From Micromussa lordhowensis (Eukaryota > Cnidaria > Anthozoa > Scleractinia > Lobophylliidae): a stretch of 64,000 bases of DNA. Each line of letters opens with the position of its first letter. Positions within the stretch are counted from its first letter, which is position 1. A model generated the notes under the pieces. It did no database searches, was not told the DNA's origin, and saw only the letters and a list, made by a program, of their open reading frames with translations. Location: positions 31,337,880-31,401,879 of the forward strand of contig OZ026600.1 of NCBI GenBank assembly GCA_964020085.1, in the 5' to 3' direction. A program made the translations under genes and the position numbers. Shown piece after piece: positions 13,601 to 24,618 of this stretch.

Positions 13601-15142
13601 CAAGAAGTAGAATTTTTGTTCTTTTGATGTGATGTAAGCATTTGGGTCATCACTGGGGTTAAAAATATGTAACGTCAAAGCCATAACTTGCATGTGCCGG
13701 GATTCCTTGGTCCCAGTTTCCCGTTCGGATCAATATTCCGCGGGAGGCTGTGACGAGAAGATGATGGTAAACGCGGGAAATGAAAGTTTTTAGTGCCGTT
13801 CTTTAGGTTTTAACTGATTGGCTACGACGATCGTTTCATTATTCTGATTGGTTGCTCCAGTTGTACCAGGAAGTAAAATCAAAGCAACCGCACAAGCACT
13901 TTCAATCGTCATCTAAAATGCTTTCTGCTGGTGAACTGTTCGTTTGCTGTCTGTTTTCCCAGAACGTTACTTTTGTCGCAAACCAGAGGAAGTTTTGGGA
14001 GTTAATCGATTCATGGCATAAAGATTGTCAAAAGGCTTCTTCGCTGGGCGCTATCAATAATAACAAGGTAATCGTCTAAGTATCATAGTCGTTTCCAAGA
14101 AAGAGACTTGCGTTATTGACCAAAATCTGCTTCTAAGTTACGAAGCCATACCAAGACTGAAATATCAATTTAATTCCAGTTAGTACTCCGAGTAAATTTC
14201 ATCTAAGTTGAATGTACAAAAGCAATTTATCTTAATCTTTAGCCTGCAGTACCTATTTTTGAAATCGTACATGAATTTCACTATAAACGATACGAGGAGC
14301 AAGCAAGCAAGCAAGCACTCAATTTAAGTGTTAGTAGGTAAAAGCAGGAATTTCGTGCTGCAGTTGGGAATTTCTTACACAATGCTTTTGTCCTACCAAT
14401 CCCTGTGGTTGGAACGGACTTAAACGTTGCTGAGTTATCGTGTTCTCTATTAGAATATGTAATATTTCACGGTTGGGGGACAATGAGTTAGTATTCTAAC
14501 GGTACACTGGAGCGTTAACTATGATTGGAGAGGCTCGCGGGGTGTTATTGGCTACTTACGTAGTATTTAAGCATTTGGCGGGAGATTTAAGGTAATTATA
14601 GGTCGGTAAGTGTTCGCGATCGTCATCGTTTTTGTACAATGGTTGTTAGAAGTGAGAGAGGCTTGCTGGACCTGTAGCCAGATCCAACGACGGGCGGCTG
14701 ACAGACACCATTGGACCGCATTGGTGACGGCCCTATGTGTCACTTAGCCACGAAGAGGATTATGTCCTAGATCTATTCATCCTGTGCCCCTCCCAGCGGT
14801 ATGGTGCTGCTACATTACATGAAGAATACGTTTCTACCTTGTATATTTTTGGCCACATCTAAAAGGATGAATTTATGGTGGTATCTCTTAGAACCAATAG
14901 TTGTAATTTTTGAGGATGCAAATTTACTTTTAGGATAAATTTGTATCAAATGACTGCCTGGTGCAGTACACAACAAACTGTCTCGCAATTAAATGTCTCG
15001 TGTTAGTGTAGTCAGAATTCACCGTGAAAGTTTTGAAAAATTTGAAGATCAATTTTGTGTCTCTCTACATCACTAGGATATGGATAGAGTAGGTCCAGGT
15101 CAAAGCTCGACCGACTCGTCTGACGACACGTGGGAGGTCTGA
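2138..15142 (+). CDS. NEK9: NEK9-like serine/threonine kinase (3' part of gene)
   Basis: NIMA-related kinase that acts upstream of NEK6/7 in spindle assembly (family knowledge). Exons seen: 2138-2242, 2796-2860, 3072-3122, 3406-3460, 3881-3955, 4456-4518, 4725-4869, 5266-5427, 5792-5830, 6230-6276, 7066-7224, 7896-7954, 8251-8303, 9050-9211, 9382-9558, 9663-9731, 10318-10517, 11322-11462, 12048-12118, 12519-12565, 12655-12710, 13451-13504, 13963-14067, 15077-15142. They join to 741 codons plus TGA with consistent phase. Visible residues 1-57 are the end of the kinase domain ([11 protein letters not shown]). Residues about 93-472 form an RCC1-type beta-propeller with repeated CGDxFT and WGxGxxGRLG motifs, including [18 protein letters not shown] and the other NEK9-specific segments. 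A Ser/Gly-rich linker with two WLxxELxxAEYI units and a coiled coil (about 648-720) follow. The kinase N-terminus is left of the window. The exon at 13963 could start at 13861. Confidence 0.93.
3553..3772. repeat. Interspersed repeat with GGGCT...AGCCC ends, copy 1
   Basis: About 220 bp that share a layout and several words with 52248-52462: an AGGGCT start, GGCAAGT.GAAATGAAAAGT-like core, TCTACTTGTCC, and an end TTTTTTCTAGCCC or TTTTTTGAGCCC. The ends are weakly inverted, suggesting a small non-autonomous element. It lies in an intron of NEK9. Confidence 0.55.
4156..4361 (-). mobile_element. tRNA-derived SINE, family A, internally deleted copy
   Basis: Reverse-strand copy of the SINE also found at 43565, 49082 and 50040. 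Read on the minus strand it has part of a tRNA-like head (about 4325-4361, B-box-like GGTTCAAG), lacks the middle part, and keeps the 3' segment with GTTCCTGGTGTTGTGGTCTG and the TGGACAA end with a CATAGTCATAG-type tail. It lies in a NEK9 intron. Confidence 0.7.
7473..7760. mobile_element. Composite fold-back element, family C, copy 1
   Basis: Left arm 7473-7491 (TTAGTATCACCCAACTAGT) is the inverse of 7646-7664. It is followed at once by a second hairpin: ACAATTAGA (7666-7674) with TTAATTGT near 7740, enclosing GGGTCAATAGCCCAT (7696-7710) inverted at 7724-7736. The same architecture, the same AAAACAATTAGA junction and the same TTGGCTACGCTAC word (about 7520) recur at 61994-62300. No coding capacity was seen. 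Intronic in NEK9. Classed as a MITE-like element by inference. Confidence 0.6.
8610..8970. repeat. Region with repeated GTCAGGGAA words
   Basis: Intronic stretch in NEK9 where the word GTCAGGGAAA recurs at least four times (near 8649, 8708, 8921 and 8947). The reverse complement (TTCCCTGAC) recurs at about 51600-51725 in an ACTR10 intron, so it is probably an interspersed repeat. Ends are not defined by eye. Confidence 0.35.
9785..9889. repeat. Tandem duplication, 55-bp period, two copies
   Basis: A unit beginning AACAAGGTTGGTTTCAGCGC (9785-9839) is repeated immediately at 9840-9889 with essentially no difference, so the duplication looks recent. It starts 54 bp after the NEK9 exon ending at 9731. 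Confidence 0.85.
9892..10078. repeat. Interspersed repeat family D, copy 1
   Basis: Intronic segment sharing CACAAATCCAAAATGACCGGT, GGAGAA.ATTGATGC/ATTTGATGC and a final GTGTGG(A/G)CG(A/G)G with 12790-13143. Ends resemble ..GTGTGGAC on both sides in inverted sense, so a small inverted-terminal-repeat element is likely. Confidence 0.5.
12790..13143. repeat. Interspersed repeat family D, copy 2
   Basis: The left end GCGTTCACACTACG and right end CGCAGTGTGGACG are imperfect inverted repeats. The interior carries many GAAAACG words and the shared CACAAATCCAAAATGACCGGT block. Related to 9892-10078. Lies in a NEK9 intron. Confidence 0.5.
14300..14320 (+). repeat. Short (GCAA)n microsatellite
   Basis: About four and a half GCAA units in the last large NEK9 intron. 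The neighbouring GC-richer stretch at 14590-14830 has no open frame I can support. Confidence 0.6.
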
Positions 15143-15546
15143 CATGCCGGTGGATATCAAGGTTATTTACCTCAAAGTCACCGAAGCTGTGTAAAAGATG
15201 GATGTACGTTTTCCTTGCTGGTGGAAGGTTATCCAGGATGATGTTTAACTGGATGCAGTTTATGGCCTCCTAAATTGTGGACCCCATAGCTAGCAAAGAA
15301 ATAATAGCAGTGACTTCGTTTTTTATTTCCCCAGGGTAATTAAAATGTGGGGAAATTATTTCCCAGTCAGATTGGAGTATAATTGAGTCCGTGGGTACTA
15401 AGTGGGCCCTAGGCCCCCACGTTGGGTGGTTCTCTCATTGTAGCTTGCTGTATTTTAGGCCTTCTCTGTCGCGTTAGGTGTTTGTCTGTCATGTCATGAA
15501 TGGTCACGTTGAATGTTGTCCTTCAGTATCATTTTAAATTATAAAA

Positions 15547-15718
15547 CAGACAGAATTTAAATGAGGCCTTCAACTACTGTAAAAAAGATGATGATTAAGT
15601 CTTTTAAAAACCGAGCTTTCGCCGATGATGCCGTGGATCGGCGAAAGCTTGGATTTTTAAAAGATTTTAACATCATCAATTTTACAGTAGTTGAAGGCCT
15701 CATTTGAACTTTTGTCTG
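15547..15718. mobile_element. Palindromic fold-back element (MITE-like)
   Basis: Almost the whole 172 bp folds on itself. CAGACAG..TTTAAATGAGGCC at the left matches GGCCTCATTT..TTGTCTG at the right, the GGCCTTCAACTACTGTAAA arm follows, and the centre is GAGCTTTCGCCGAT against ATCGGCGAAAGCTT. Non-coding. If the NEK9 transcript runs to the poly(A) signal at 16583, this hairpin is in its 3' UTR. Confidence 0.75.
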
Positions 15719-16582
15719 AGTTATCATTATATTATACTATTTTTTCCTTTGAGACTAGGTCACGCTGAGTCAGTAGGTAATTCTGTCACGCGTTATTCTA
15801 GGGTTACACAATTGCGAGATCCAGCCCTACGTTAGCATATGACCTTATGAACCAATTAAAACTTTAAACTAGTGACAAGCGCGCGAAAAGGAGCGTGCAT
15901 GCGTCGAATTGCGGTTTTAAACCTGATTGGTCAAAATACACCATCGTCGCTATAATTAGTTAGAATTGTATGTCTAGTCCAATTAGTTTTGGACTAGACT
16001 GTGTGTGATGTTTTGGTGATATTGTCATGAAAAAGATACTCAAAATTGAATCGCCAATTTCTTTGACAATATTCTTGTCTGTGGCATTTCTTTCTTCTGA
16101 AAATATTGTCATTAGCAAAGAAATGTTATTATGATAGTATTTTATGAACAATCAGTCAGTTTTAAATCTATTATTGTTATATTTTTAAATAGTTTTCATT
16201 GGGTATAAGGAGGGAAAGGATTGGAGCAAGGGCATATTTAATTGGTTTCAGAATGAACTAATATTTGAGACTGATGAGACCGTGCATAGACGAGCGCGTC
16301 ATGCAATTTATTTATCGTTAATGTCATGCCTCAAAACTCTTGAACTAAGTATTTACTGTCCACTGGGTCAATATTGTATTTATTCCGGAATAGTCAGTGT
16401 GTTAGCCTGAAATTCCAGTCATCTCCCGCCCTCAGCGTGGATGAGGCTGACGGCGGGAAATCACTGTCACTTCAGGCTCTCAGTGTCTGGCAGATCAAAG
16501 AGTTCTGTGGATATATTTATTTAGCTGTTCTGTTAAAATAGTTAAATGTTTATGCTGTCTATCCTGTGCAGAGATGGTGATA

Positions 16583-16588
16583 AATAAA
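16583..16588 (+). terminator. Candidate poly(A) signal for NEK9
   Basis: AATAAA about 1.4 kb after the NEK9 stop codon. I saw no better-placed canonical signal nearer the stop. Support is the hexamer only. Confidence 0.3.
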
Positions 16589-16922
16589 TGTTCAAGCTGG
16601 AATTAAGAATCTTGAGCGGGATGCAGTCTTCTCGCACTTAGTTGCGAAGTAGGATTTCAGTCGTTGAGGCATATTTAAAAGGGCTATGGTGCGAAGTTTT
16701 GCGACGAAAAGATTCCCTTAAATTAGCGGGAAACTGCCTTCGAATCACAGTTTACTTGGACTGAAAAATACCACAGTGGTAAAATATACCACATAAAGAG
16801 TGAGGATGGTAAAGAAGGATTGAGAGGATTTAGACGGAATGTGAATTACCTACTTGAAAGACTTAGGCCACATTTTTCAAGATGAGCGAATCGCGGCATA
16901 GCTCCATTAAAGCAAGTAAAGT

Positions 16923-17202
16923 AAAGTTTGCATACTAGCCTAATGGCTCATCAGGCCGGAGCTTATCAGTAGCATGAAGCGACTAGGAGTATTTCTACTC
17001 CTCCCTGGATGAGATGCTAGTCCATCGCAGGGTTACCCCCAGCATCAAATTTGCCGGTACCCATTTATACACCTGGGTGGAGAGAGGCACTGTGAGAGTG
17101 AAGTGTCTTGCCCAAGAACACAACACAATGTCCCAGGCCAGGGCTCGAACCCGGAGCGCTCGCTCCGGAGTCGAGCGCACTAACCATGAGGCCACCGCGC
17201 CC
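16923..17202 (-). mobile_element. tRNA-derived SINE, family B, copy 1
   Basis: Read on the minus strand it begins GGCGCGGTGGCCTCATGG, then a tRNA-like head with A-box-like TGGTTAGTGCGC and B-box GGTTCGAGCCCTGG, then the body TTCTTGGGCAAGACACTTCA, GGTGTATAAATGGGTACCGG, and CCTGCGATGGACTAGCATC. Copies at 37633-37893 and 59628-59912 align along the full length. It is a retroposed pseudo-tRNA and not a working tRNA gene. Confidence 0.85.
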
Positions 17203-20200
17203 CCATTAAAGCAAGCCTCTCAGGAAAATTCACGTGTAACTATTAAATTTCTTTAATTTTAAACTGTAATAAAAGAGTAGTAAACTAAAATAATAAAATT
17301 AAATGGCCTGTCATTCTCAATTATGTTGCATGCGCTTTGCGACAAGGACACGAGACGAAGGTCATACACGTGATTTCCATGATTGGAGAGAATTGTGCTC
17401 TTAGGGTATCAGTTAATGTTTCCTGCAGGAAGCTCTCTGGTCCTCTGAGACTTCCGAATAAACGTAAAACAAAGTCTGTGTCTTCTCTTTCTTTTAAAAT
17501 TCATCCAGATATCCTTGCTATAATGACCTCTATACTATAATGTTTTTCTTTTGGCGAGTAGCTCCCTCTTCGAAGAATCAGCCTGCCCACTATACGAGAC
17601 TACGAGAAAAGAAAAGTGGAAAGAAAGATAATACCATGCGTGTCTTCAATTTCTAGCTCGTGACTCTCTCCAAACTCATTAATAGGTATTACTAGTTTAA
17701 AAGGACTTGTGATATCGTTAGTCATGAAAAAGCCACAAGCAAGTCTCGTTAAGCGTATAAAGCCTATAAAAGAAACAACGAGCCTTGAAATTCTCAACTT
17801 GTCCTGATTTTCCACTGGAACTGTGTGGCAATCAATTATGAGAGTAACCCTCGAAATATTAATTCTCTTTAAATTACAGCTACCTCGTATACAACATATC
17901 ACTTTTGAGAATTTGGAGGAACATCGTGAAATTACGCCGTATGACGCGTATGTCCTGAATACGTTGATACGGCTGTTCATTCTCATTACCTAGTTGCAAG
18001 AATCTGTATTGAACTTTGTTAGGAGAAACTACTACTTGAACAATTGGAATGGAGAAATGGGAAACTTAACCTTCGTGAAATCTAAGACTAAACTCAAAGG
18101 TTATAACAAAGCTATATATGACTACGAAATTATTCGTGAACTAATTCAGTTTCACTTACTTTACTTTTTCGAGCTAACTACCAGCAGCTGCAAAGTGAGA
18201 TTTAGCCGGAAACTTAAGACTTCCTGCCGTAAAATCACAATGCTAGAGTCGTTAAAATGATTGCTTATTTGTTTACAACGGAAGCTCGATTATCTGTGTT
18301 TTTGTTTCGAGCTCCCTGTTGAAAAAAGTCACGCAAAATTATAAGATGGTTTACGTGGCCTTGAAAAAAGTGCAAAATATATTTTTTTCTATTTTATTTT
18401 ATTTTCAGAAAATAAGCTTTCCTTACGAAATCACTCGCAGGCCCGATTTCCAGAGCCTTACGTAAAAAAAAGTAATCAAATGTAACTGAAGACTGAGGAG
18501 AAGGGCATTTGGATAAAGTAGTTTTCATTGGTGAGTCTTTTTTGCGTTTAAAATTTAGTAACATTAATTTAGACTTTTTTGTGATTCAATATCTCCACAA
18601 ATAAGGCTAATAGCAGTGAATAATTAACATTTAGTTATTTTTTGTCGAAAAAATTGACTCAGCGTATTTTGTAAGAAAATGTGACTGATGCGAAACATTC
18701 AAAACAAAACACTGGACGGCCGAGTTACTTTACTCTTGGAGTATTTTGACAACATGTGTGAGGCAAGGAGCTGAATCGAAATGGCGGAGTCTTCTCATGT
18801 TTAGTCATCATTATAAAGGGAAAGAACGAAATCAGAAAGTCATAGACTTAATCAGAATTAGTATACGCGTCCACCCAATCAGGGTTTATTTGTATCTTTC
18901 CGGCCCAAAAAAGTTAAGCCGATGAGAAAACAGTCTAGGTTCTATCATTGCAGAAAAGCTGTGCATCTCCGCGTAAGGTATATACGAGGCTGAAATAATA
19001 AAGAAAGATAGATAGAAGTCAAAGATATATATTTCAAGATTTTTTTGTGCCTGATTTAAATAGCCCACGGTCATATTTTTGTTACTAAGAAAACTTCCTT
19101 TTCCGCGAAGTAATTAATTTAATTTCACGTCGTGTATCCAACCTGGTCACGGAAAGACTTTTGTCTCCTCGTAAAACACAACACAAAGTTCGTGCGTTCT
19201 ACAGCGGGAGAACTTTATTGCAGCCAAAATAGAGCGAGCAGCGAATCCGTATTTCGGCAAATTATCCTCTGGTTTCATCGTCTGGGAATATCCAGAACCT
19301 TCGGGGCTGACACTACAAACAATACTGCTATCACAGAGTTATCATTCTGAATTATGCTATTAAGATGGAAATATTAAGGAGCTGATTGGTCGCAATGTTG
19401 AAATAATAGCCATGTGTATTTACATTTATATTTAAAACACCGCTTTATTTGCTTTACGAAAGCGATATTTGTCAAGAGAACTAAATTAAAATTGAAACTT
19501 CTCACAGACTTCCTAATTTTAATCAAAGACGGGGGAAGCGAGGAGTTCTCGCAGCTTGTCTTTCCGGCTCAGCCTTTCTCTCTGAACAAACCGTGAGTAT
19601 TTTTAGCGTTCATATTCACTACGCTAAAATTTAAGCTCCCGGTCTTCTCGAACAATACCCAGAACAGTTTTCATTCTTAATTCGTGTGAGCTGTAACCGA
19701 TGTATCTAACGGTCTGAATAATGCATCACTTTGCGATGGGAGGAATATATTTTCGGAAAAGCTTTTCTCGTCCATACACTACTTTTTTTGTTTCTCGCCG
19801 CAATATAGTCTCCTTGCCGCCTCACGTGGAAATATAACAGAACAAGATTAATTTTACGGACTTTACCCGAATAAATTCAGTAAATTAGTTTGTAAACTTT
19901 ATCACATCTGGGCGAACATGAATGAATGAAATAGTTTTCGAAGGACCATTGTTGTAATAGCATATTATACGTAGAAACATGCCGATAAGATATAGAAACC
20001 GCTTAAGCCCGGATAAATAAGGAAAAAATGTCTTCTATTTTTCTTCATACTATAACTGTATCAACGGTAAAAATACTGCCAAAGCAACGCTCGTTAATTA
20101 ATTTTTTATTCCTTCCAAGATAACAAAAATATTTATTTACCTTGAGGTTTGTTTGTTAATTCAAATATATTTAAATTTCACTTTTAAAAATACCTGAGTT

Positions 20201-21130
20201 TAACCGCACCTAGTTTGAGACAACAAACACCATAATTATTCCTTTTGCTAGCTGGGTTTTAATGATAATACTGAGGAAATTCAGTGAAACATTTTGTTCG
20301 TGGTTTTCACTTGAGGTGTCGCACCTCGACGAAGGGATTTAAAGAGTAACGGTGGGAAGAACGGAGTTACGTAACGTCTTTCCTCTCACAGGAGTATTAT
20401 GCAACTATCCCCTTAGTCTTCAAGTAATTTATTCATTTCACAGCTTTGAGGCATTCAAAAGAAAAACTGTAGCAGTTTGATGGCGATAATCACACACCGA
20501 CAAAGCTTCTGATCTTAGGCGTGGTTCCTCTTTGTTAGCTGACATGCATGGGAAAATAAAACGAAATGTCGCAATTGATTTCGAAGCACACCAAACCCAA
20601 AATAATAAAATTTTATAGTCGGTGTTTTCCTGTACACTCTTTTTTTCTCTATAAGAATACTGTTTTTCCGGCCCAACTGGCTGAATAAAAGGAATACAAA
20701 GTGGATTATGCCGTGAGAGTATCTGTTCTATCATGACATGGATGGCATTGAAGTAATTTTGAAGTCAGACTAAAAAAAAATAGAATAAAAAAACACTTTA
20801 GAGCCAGACTACAGGCAATAAAGCCCTATATGGCACACAAAACGTCTCGCAGAAATGTCGTTAACATCAAACTTATACGGCTTTGTTGTGTTTTGACCAG
20901 TTTTGCCTTTTAGAGAAAGAAAGAAGTTTATACGGTTTAGTTAAAAACATACAATTGTATTTACAAATTTTCAACACTTAAAATTATATTCTTTTCAAAA
21001 CCTCAGCCTCGGGCATATTCTTAAAATATTCTTAAAATTTCACAAATTTTAGCTTCGAGTATTCTTATAAAATATTTTCTTATAAAAAAGAGTGTAAAAC
21101 GATGGACAATTTCAGTCGAGTGTACCTATT

Positions 21131-21275
21131 TAACAATTATTGGAGGAGGTTGAGCAAAATATCGTGATTTGTCGGTGGCGAGCAGATCAATTATTTGCCG
21201 AAGGCTGAGGCAAATAATTGATCTGCGAGACACTGACAAATCACGATGTTTGCGATAACCGAGTTCAATAATTAT
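21131..21275. mobile_element. Fold-back element (MITE-like)
   Basis: Nested inverted arms: TAACAATTATTG against CAATAATTATT (outer), CGTGATTTGTC against GACAAATCACG (middle), and AGCAGATCAATTATTTGCC against GGCAAATAATTGATCTGC (inner, 21181-21226), with a loop of about 9 bases. Non-coding and in the large intergenic region. Confidence 0.75.
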
Positions 21276-24200
21276 TTTCTCGTTCGATCATCAAGTTTTT
21301 TTTTTCCATATTTAAATCACTCTCTGACAGCGCAGGGAAGTGATCTGCCATTTTTCACTAGAGAACGTGGTTTCAATTACACATGAGCAGAACATTTCCA
21401 TCAAAACACGTTTAGACGGTACTACGCATGAGCAGACCATTATTTGCAGCTCACGTGCTGGGCTCACGGCCAGTGGAAAGGAAGGAAAAATCCATTGACT
21501 GATAAATAGGCATGCTGTCTATCAGTTGATAGTATTTTCGCCTCCGTTTTCACCTACAGTGGCCACTTGGTGTTAAAACATTTCATTTAATTAATCCGTT
21601 GACTGGTGTTGCATCATTGATCGCTTGGTCAGTTATTACCTTCAATAGCGTTCACGATCCCTAAACAAGCCGGCAACGGTCATTTTTTTTTGTCTCGGCG
21701 GACCGTCTACACATTCACTCGTATTTTAACCTCTCTACGAAAGCCACCTCTCCACAATGAAAACGGCCACTGAAGCTCATCACATTTGTGAAAAAAAACT
21801 CTTGAAAACGCCCAGTTTTCAATCAACGACTGACGAACGGTTTATACAACACCTCTTTCTTTCTAAAAAGGTCAGGAAGCTTGATTCATATCACGCGTTG
21901 TTGGTCTCTGTTTCTTTTTGATCATATCTTTTGATTGTGTTACGTATATTTACATGCTACAACAAGTATCTTTCAAGGATAAAAATGTTGCAGCCCCGAA
22001 AAACTAGGTGTCACATTACACCCTTACCACCCCACAACGGTTTCCTCTCTCCCCAAGGTGGTCGTTGTGAAAAAGGTCGACGGTATAAGCTGAATACTCG
22101 GTAAATATTTCACTGTTTAACCCGGTTTATATAAAGGACAAGTACATCATGTCGGTTTACTAAAAGAAATTATCAAGCGTGGAAAATTTCAATTAATATT
22201 GGCGTCGGGAACCGAAACAAGCTTGGATACACCTCATTGGTCAAAAGAGTCATTGCTGCCCTCTGATTCGCTGATTAATGTAACTCCTCGAAAACGAGGT
22301 TAAATTGTAAATGGCTGACTAAACTTTCTTGTAAAAGCTACATTTTTATGAGTATTTCTTTTCTAGTACTGATGGCCAGGCTGGTTTTTGATACTTTCGA
22401 GAGATTCAAAATATGGCGTGACAGTTACAATGATTCCGCTGCGTGGGGCATGGTGTATACAAAAATATTGCACGACCGTTTAGGCGACATCACAGCAGTT
22501 CGTATATTTTACTCACCAGGGAGGTCAACAAATCGTTTAATTCCTCGCATGAAAGATAAGCCTATCAAAATAATTCTTAAAATGCTTTTCTTTCTCATGT
22601 GCTTCCCGTGCGCCAGCAGCCGTGGAAATTTCCCCGGATTAGGCTGGTGTCAATTATATCTGTATTGTGTTTTCATTTAAAGGCTCGTATATCATTCACG
22701 ATAAAACCCTATCCTATCAATCGGTTACACTATTTTTACGGTAGCTCTGATTGACGCACCACTATCGTTTTCGATTCCTGTCCTGAAGGGACGCAATCCA
22801 CTTCGTAGTTCTCTTTTCGAAGAGCTCTCCTTCTGGATTTCAAGGTAATGACCGTTTCTACAATTCCTACCCAGATTTCTTCAGAATTTAGCAAATCTCT
22901 TTAGAAATCAAGGAGTAAATTGATCTGTGTGCGGTATTAGCTCAGAGCATTTATACCTGCTTATAAAGCGCACATCTTTCGAGATATGCCAATTTTAGGT
23001 CTTGTATTCGACTCTTAATATTTTGCAGTAGAGCATTAAAAAAGGTCACATTCGCTGGACCATAGGACCAACAAACAAATCACTACAGCCATTTTTAAAG
23101 GCATTTCTTGCATAAAAATGCCCTGCATATCAGCATGTCTGTGGCAGGAAGAATTTGTCCCAATCGCGGGTAGCAACCTAGCAACCTAAAATTTGCTCCA
23201 CTTATTATTGCTCTCCGTGTTCAAAACAGCGGTTAAGTCAGAAATACAAAGAGGAAAAAAGCAGCCCTGACTCCGAAGATGAAAAAATTGGCTAGAAAAT
23301 CCATTAATTCAGATCACAAGGTACTTAAAGTTTGCAAATACAGTACTTTAACTTTTGTACCCATGCTATTGTCACAAGATTCACAACACGCACGCGGTTC
23401 ATTTGCCCGCTGACCTTTGATTGCTTTGTCTCCTGTCATCTCCTATCGGAAAAAAGAAAAGGGTTGTGCGGTTTTCCTGCCTCCACAAAACCACCATTTC
23501 TCAATTCCAATGTGATCTGAAAACAGTGGACAAAGAGTGGTTGTGCCACCGCAAAAGGCCCACATCCCACTTATTTATTTTGTTTTATTTATTTTGCTTA
23601 TTTGTTGGCCGCAAAGGAATCGATCATGGCCGCTAGAGATCTCGTTGTTACTTGCATAACTTATTTACCGTGCTCTCGTCTTTCACTTGCAAGAACAAAA
23701 CTGTGAAAACAGATCCCAAGTTATTTCTCTCCGAGATGCCGTGAGTCTCTGCCGCGCCAAACAGCACGGTTCTTGGCCGTTCTGCAGAAAAATAGTACGC
23801 GTTCCACGCGCGTTTCGCTTTTTCCACGCGAGTTGCCATCGAAACCTGTCTGAACAAACACTGTTAATTATGCGTACATATTTATGACTTGGCCTTCAGT
23901 TTAAATGGTTGTGGTTTCGTGACAAAGGTGTGGGAAAATACGGCAGCCCTTGGCAGGCTTGGTTGTGCCGGAAATACAATTCAGGTCCTCACCCGCTTTG
24001 AACCCCGAATTCTCGTCAGCGTTTTCCGCAGTCATAATTGGTAAGTTAATGTTTTACCTTGGTGAATTTTAATTCCATTGACCAATCCGGAAAATTAAAC
24101 TTCAAACGCTGCATGTCTGGTTATAAATTAGTCATTTCGTGTATTCAGTTATGAAAAGCCGTCAGCGGGTTATGCTAAGTTACGTTTTGCAGGTAAATTC

Positions 24201-24593
24201 GCCTTTTTTCGTTTTCATTTCATTTTAAAATACTTCTGTTCTAGTGTCCAATTTAAGTCCTGGCTGTAGATCTTCCCGAAGACCATCCAGGTTCTACAAT
24301 ATCAACGACGTTATTGTAGACCTTGTTTAAGTGTGATCATGGAACTGGCGGTCAAAGACGGCTCAAATTAATTCATTGCTTTAATCAGTCAAGCTGGCGA
24401 GTCTCTGAAAAAAATAGCGAGTTGGTTTCTACCAGTCTAGAATAGCAAATATCTCATTGATAGGTGTTTCGAATTTTTTCAGAATTTAGTTCAAGACCTC
24501 AAAATCTTGTAATGCTTGGGATTAAATTAAAACTTTTCAGTGATGCCCGAATCACATGTCACTGAATCGTAACATAAGGGTCGTTAACAAAAT

Positions 24594-24618
24594 TTATTTA
24601 TTTATTTATTTATTTTGG
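24594..24618 (+). repeat. (ATTT)n microsatellite
   Basis: A run of about six TTTA/ATTT units. Confidence 0.8.

Noticed and set aside
17600..17986. 128-codon minus-strand frame
   Set aside because: No recognisable motif, low-complexity composition, no splice or poly(A) context; length is compatible with chance.
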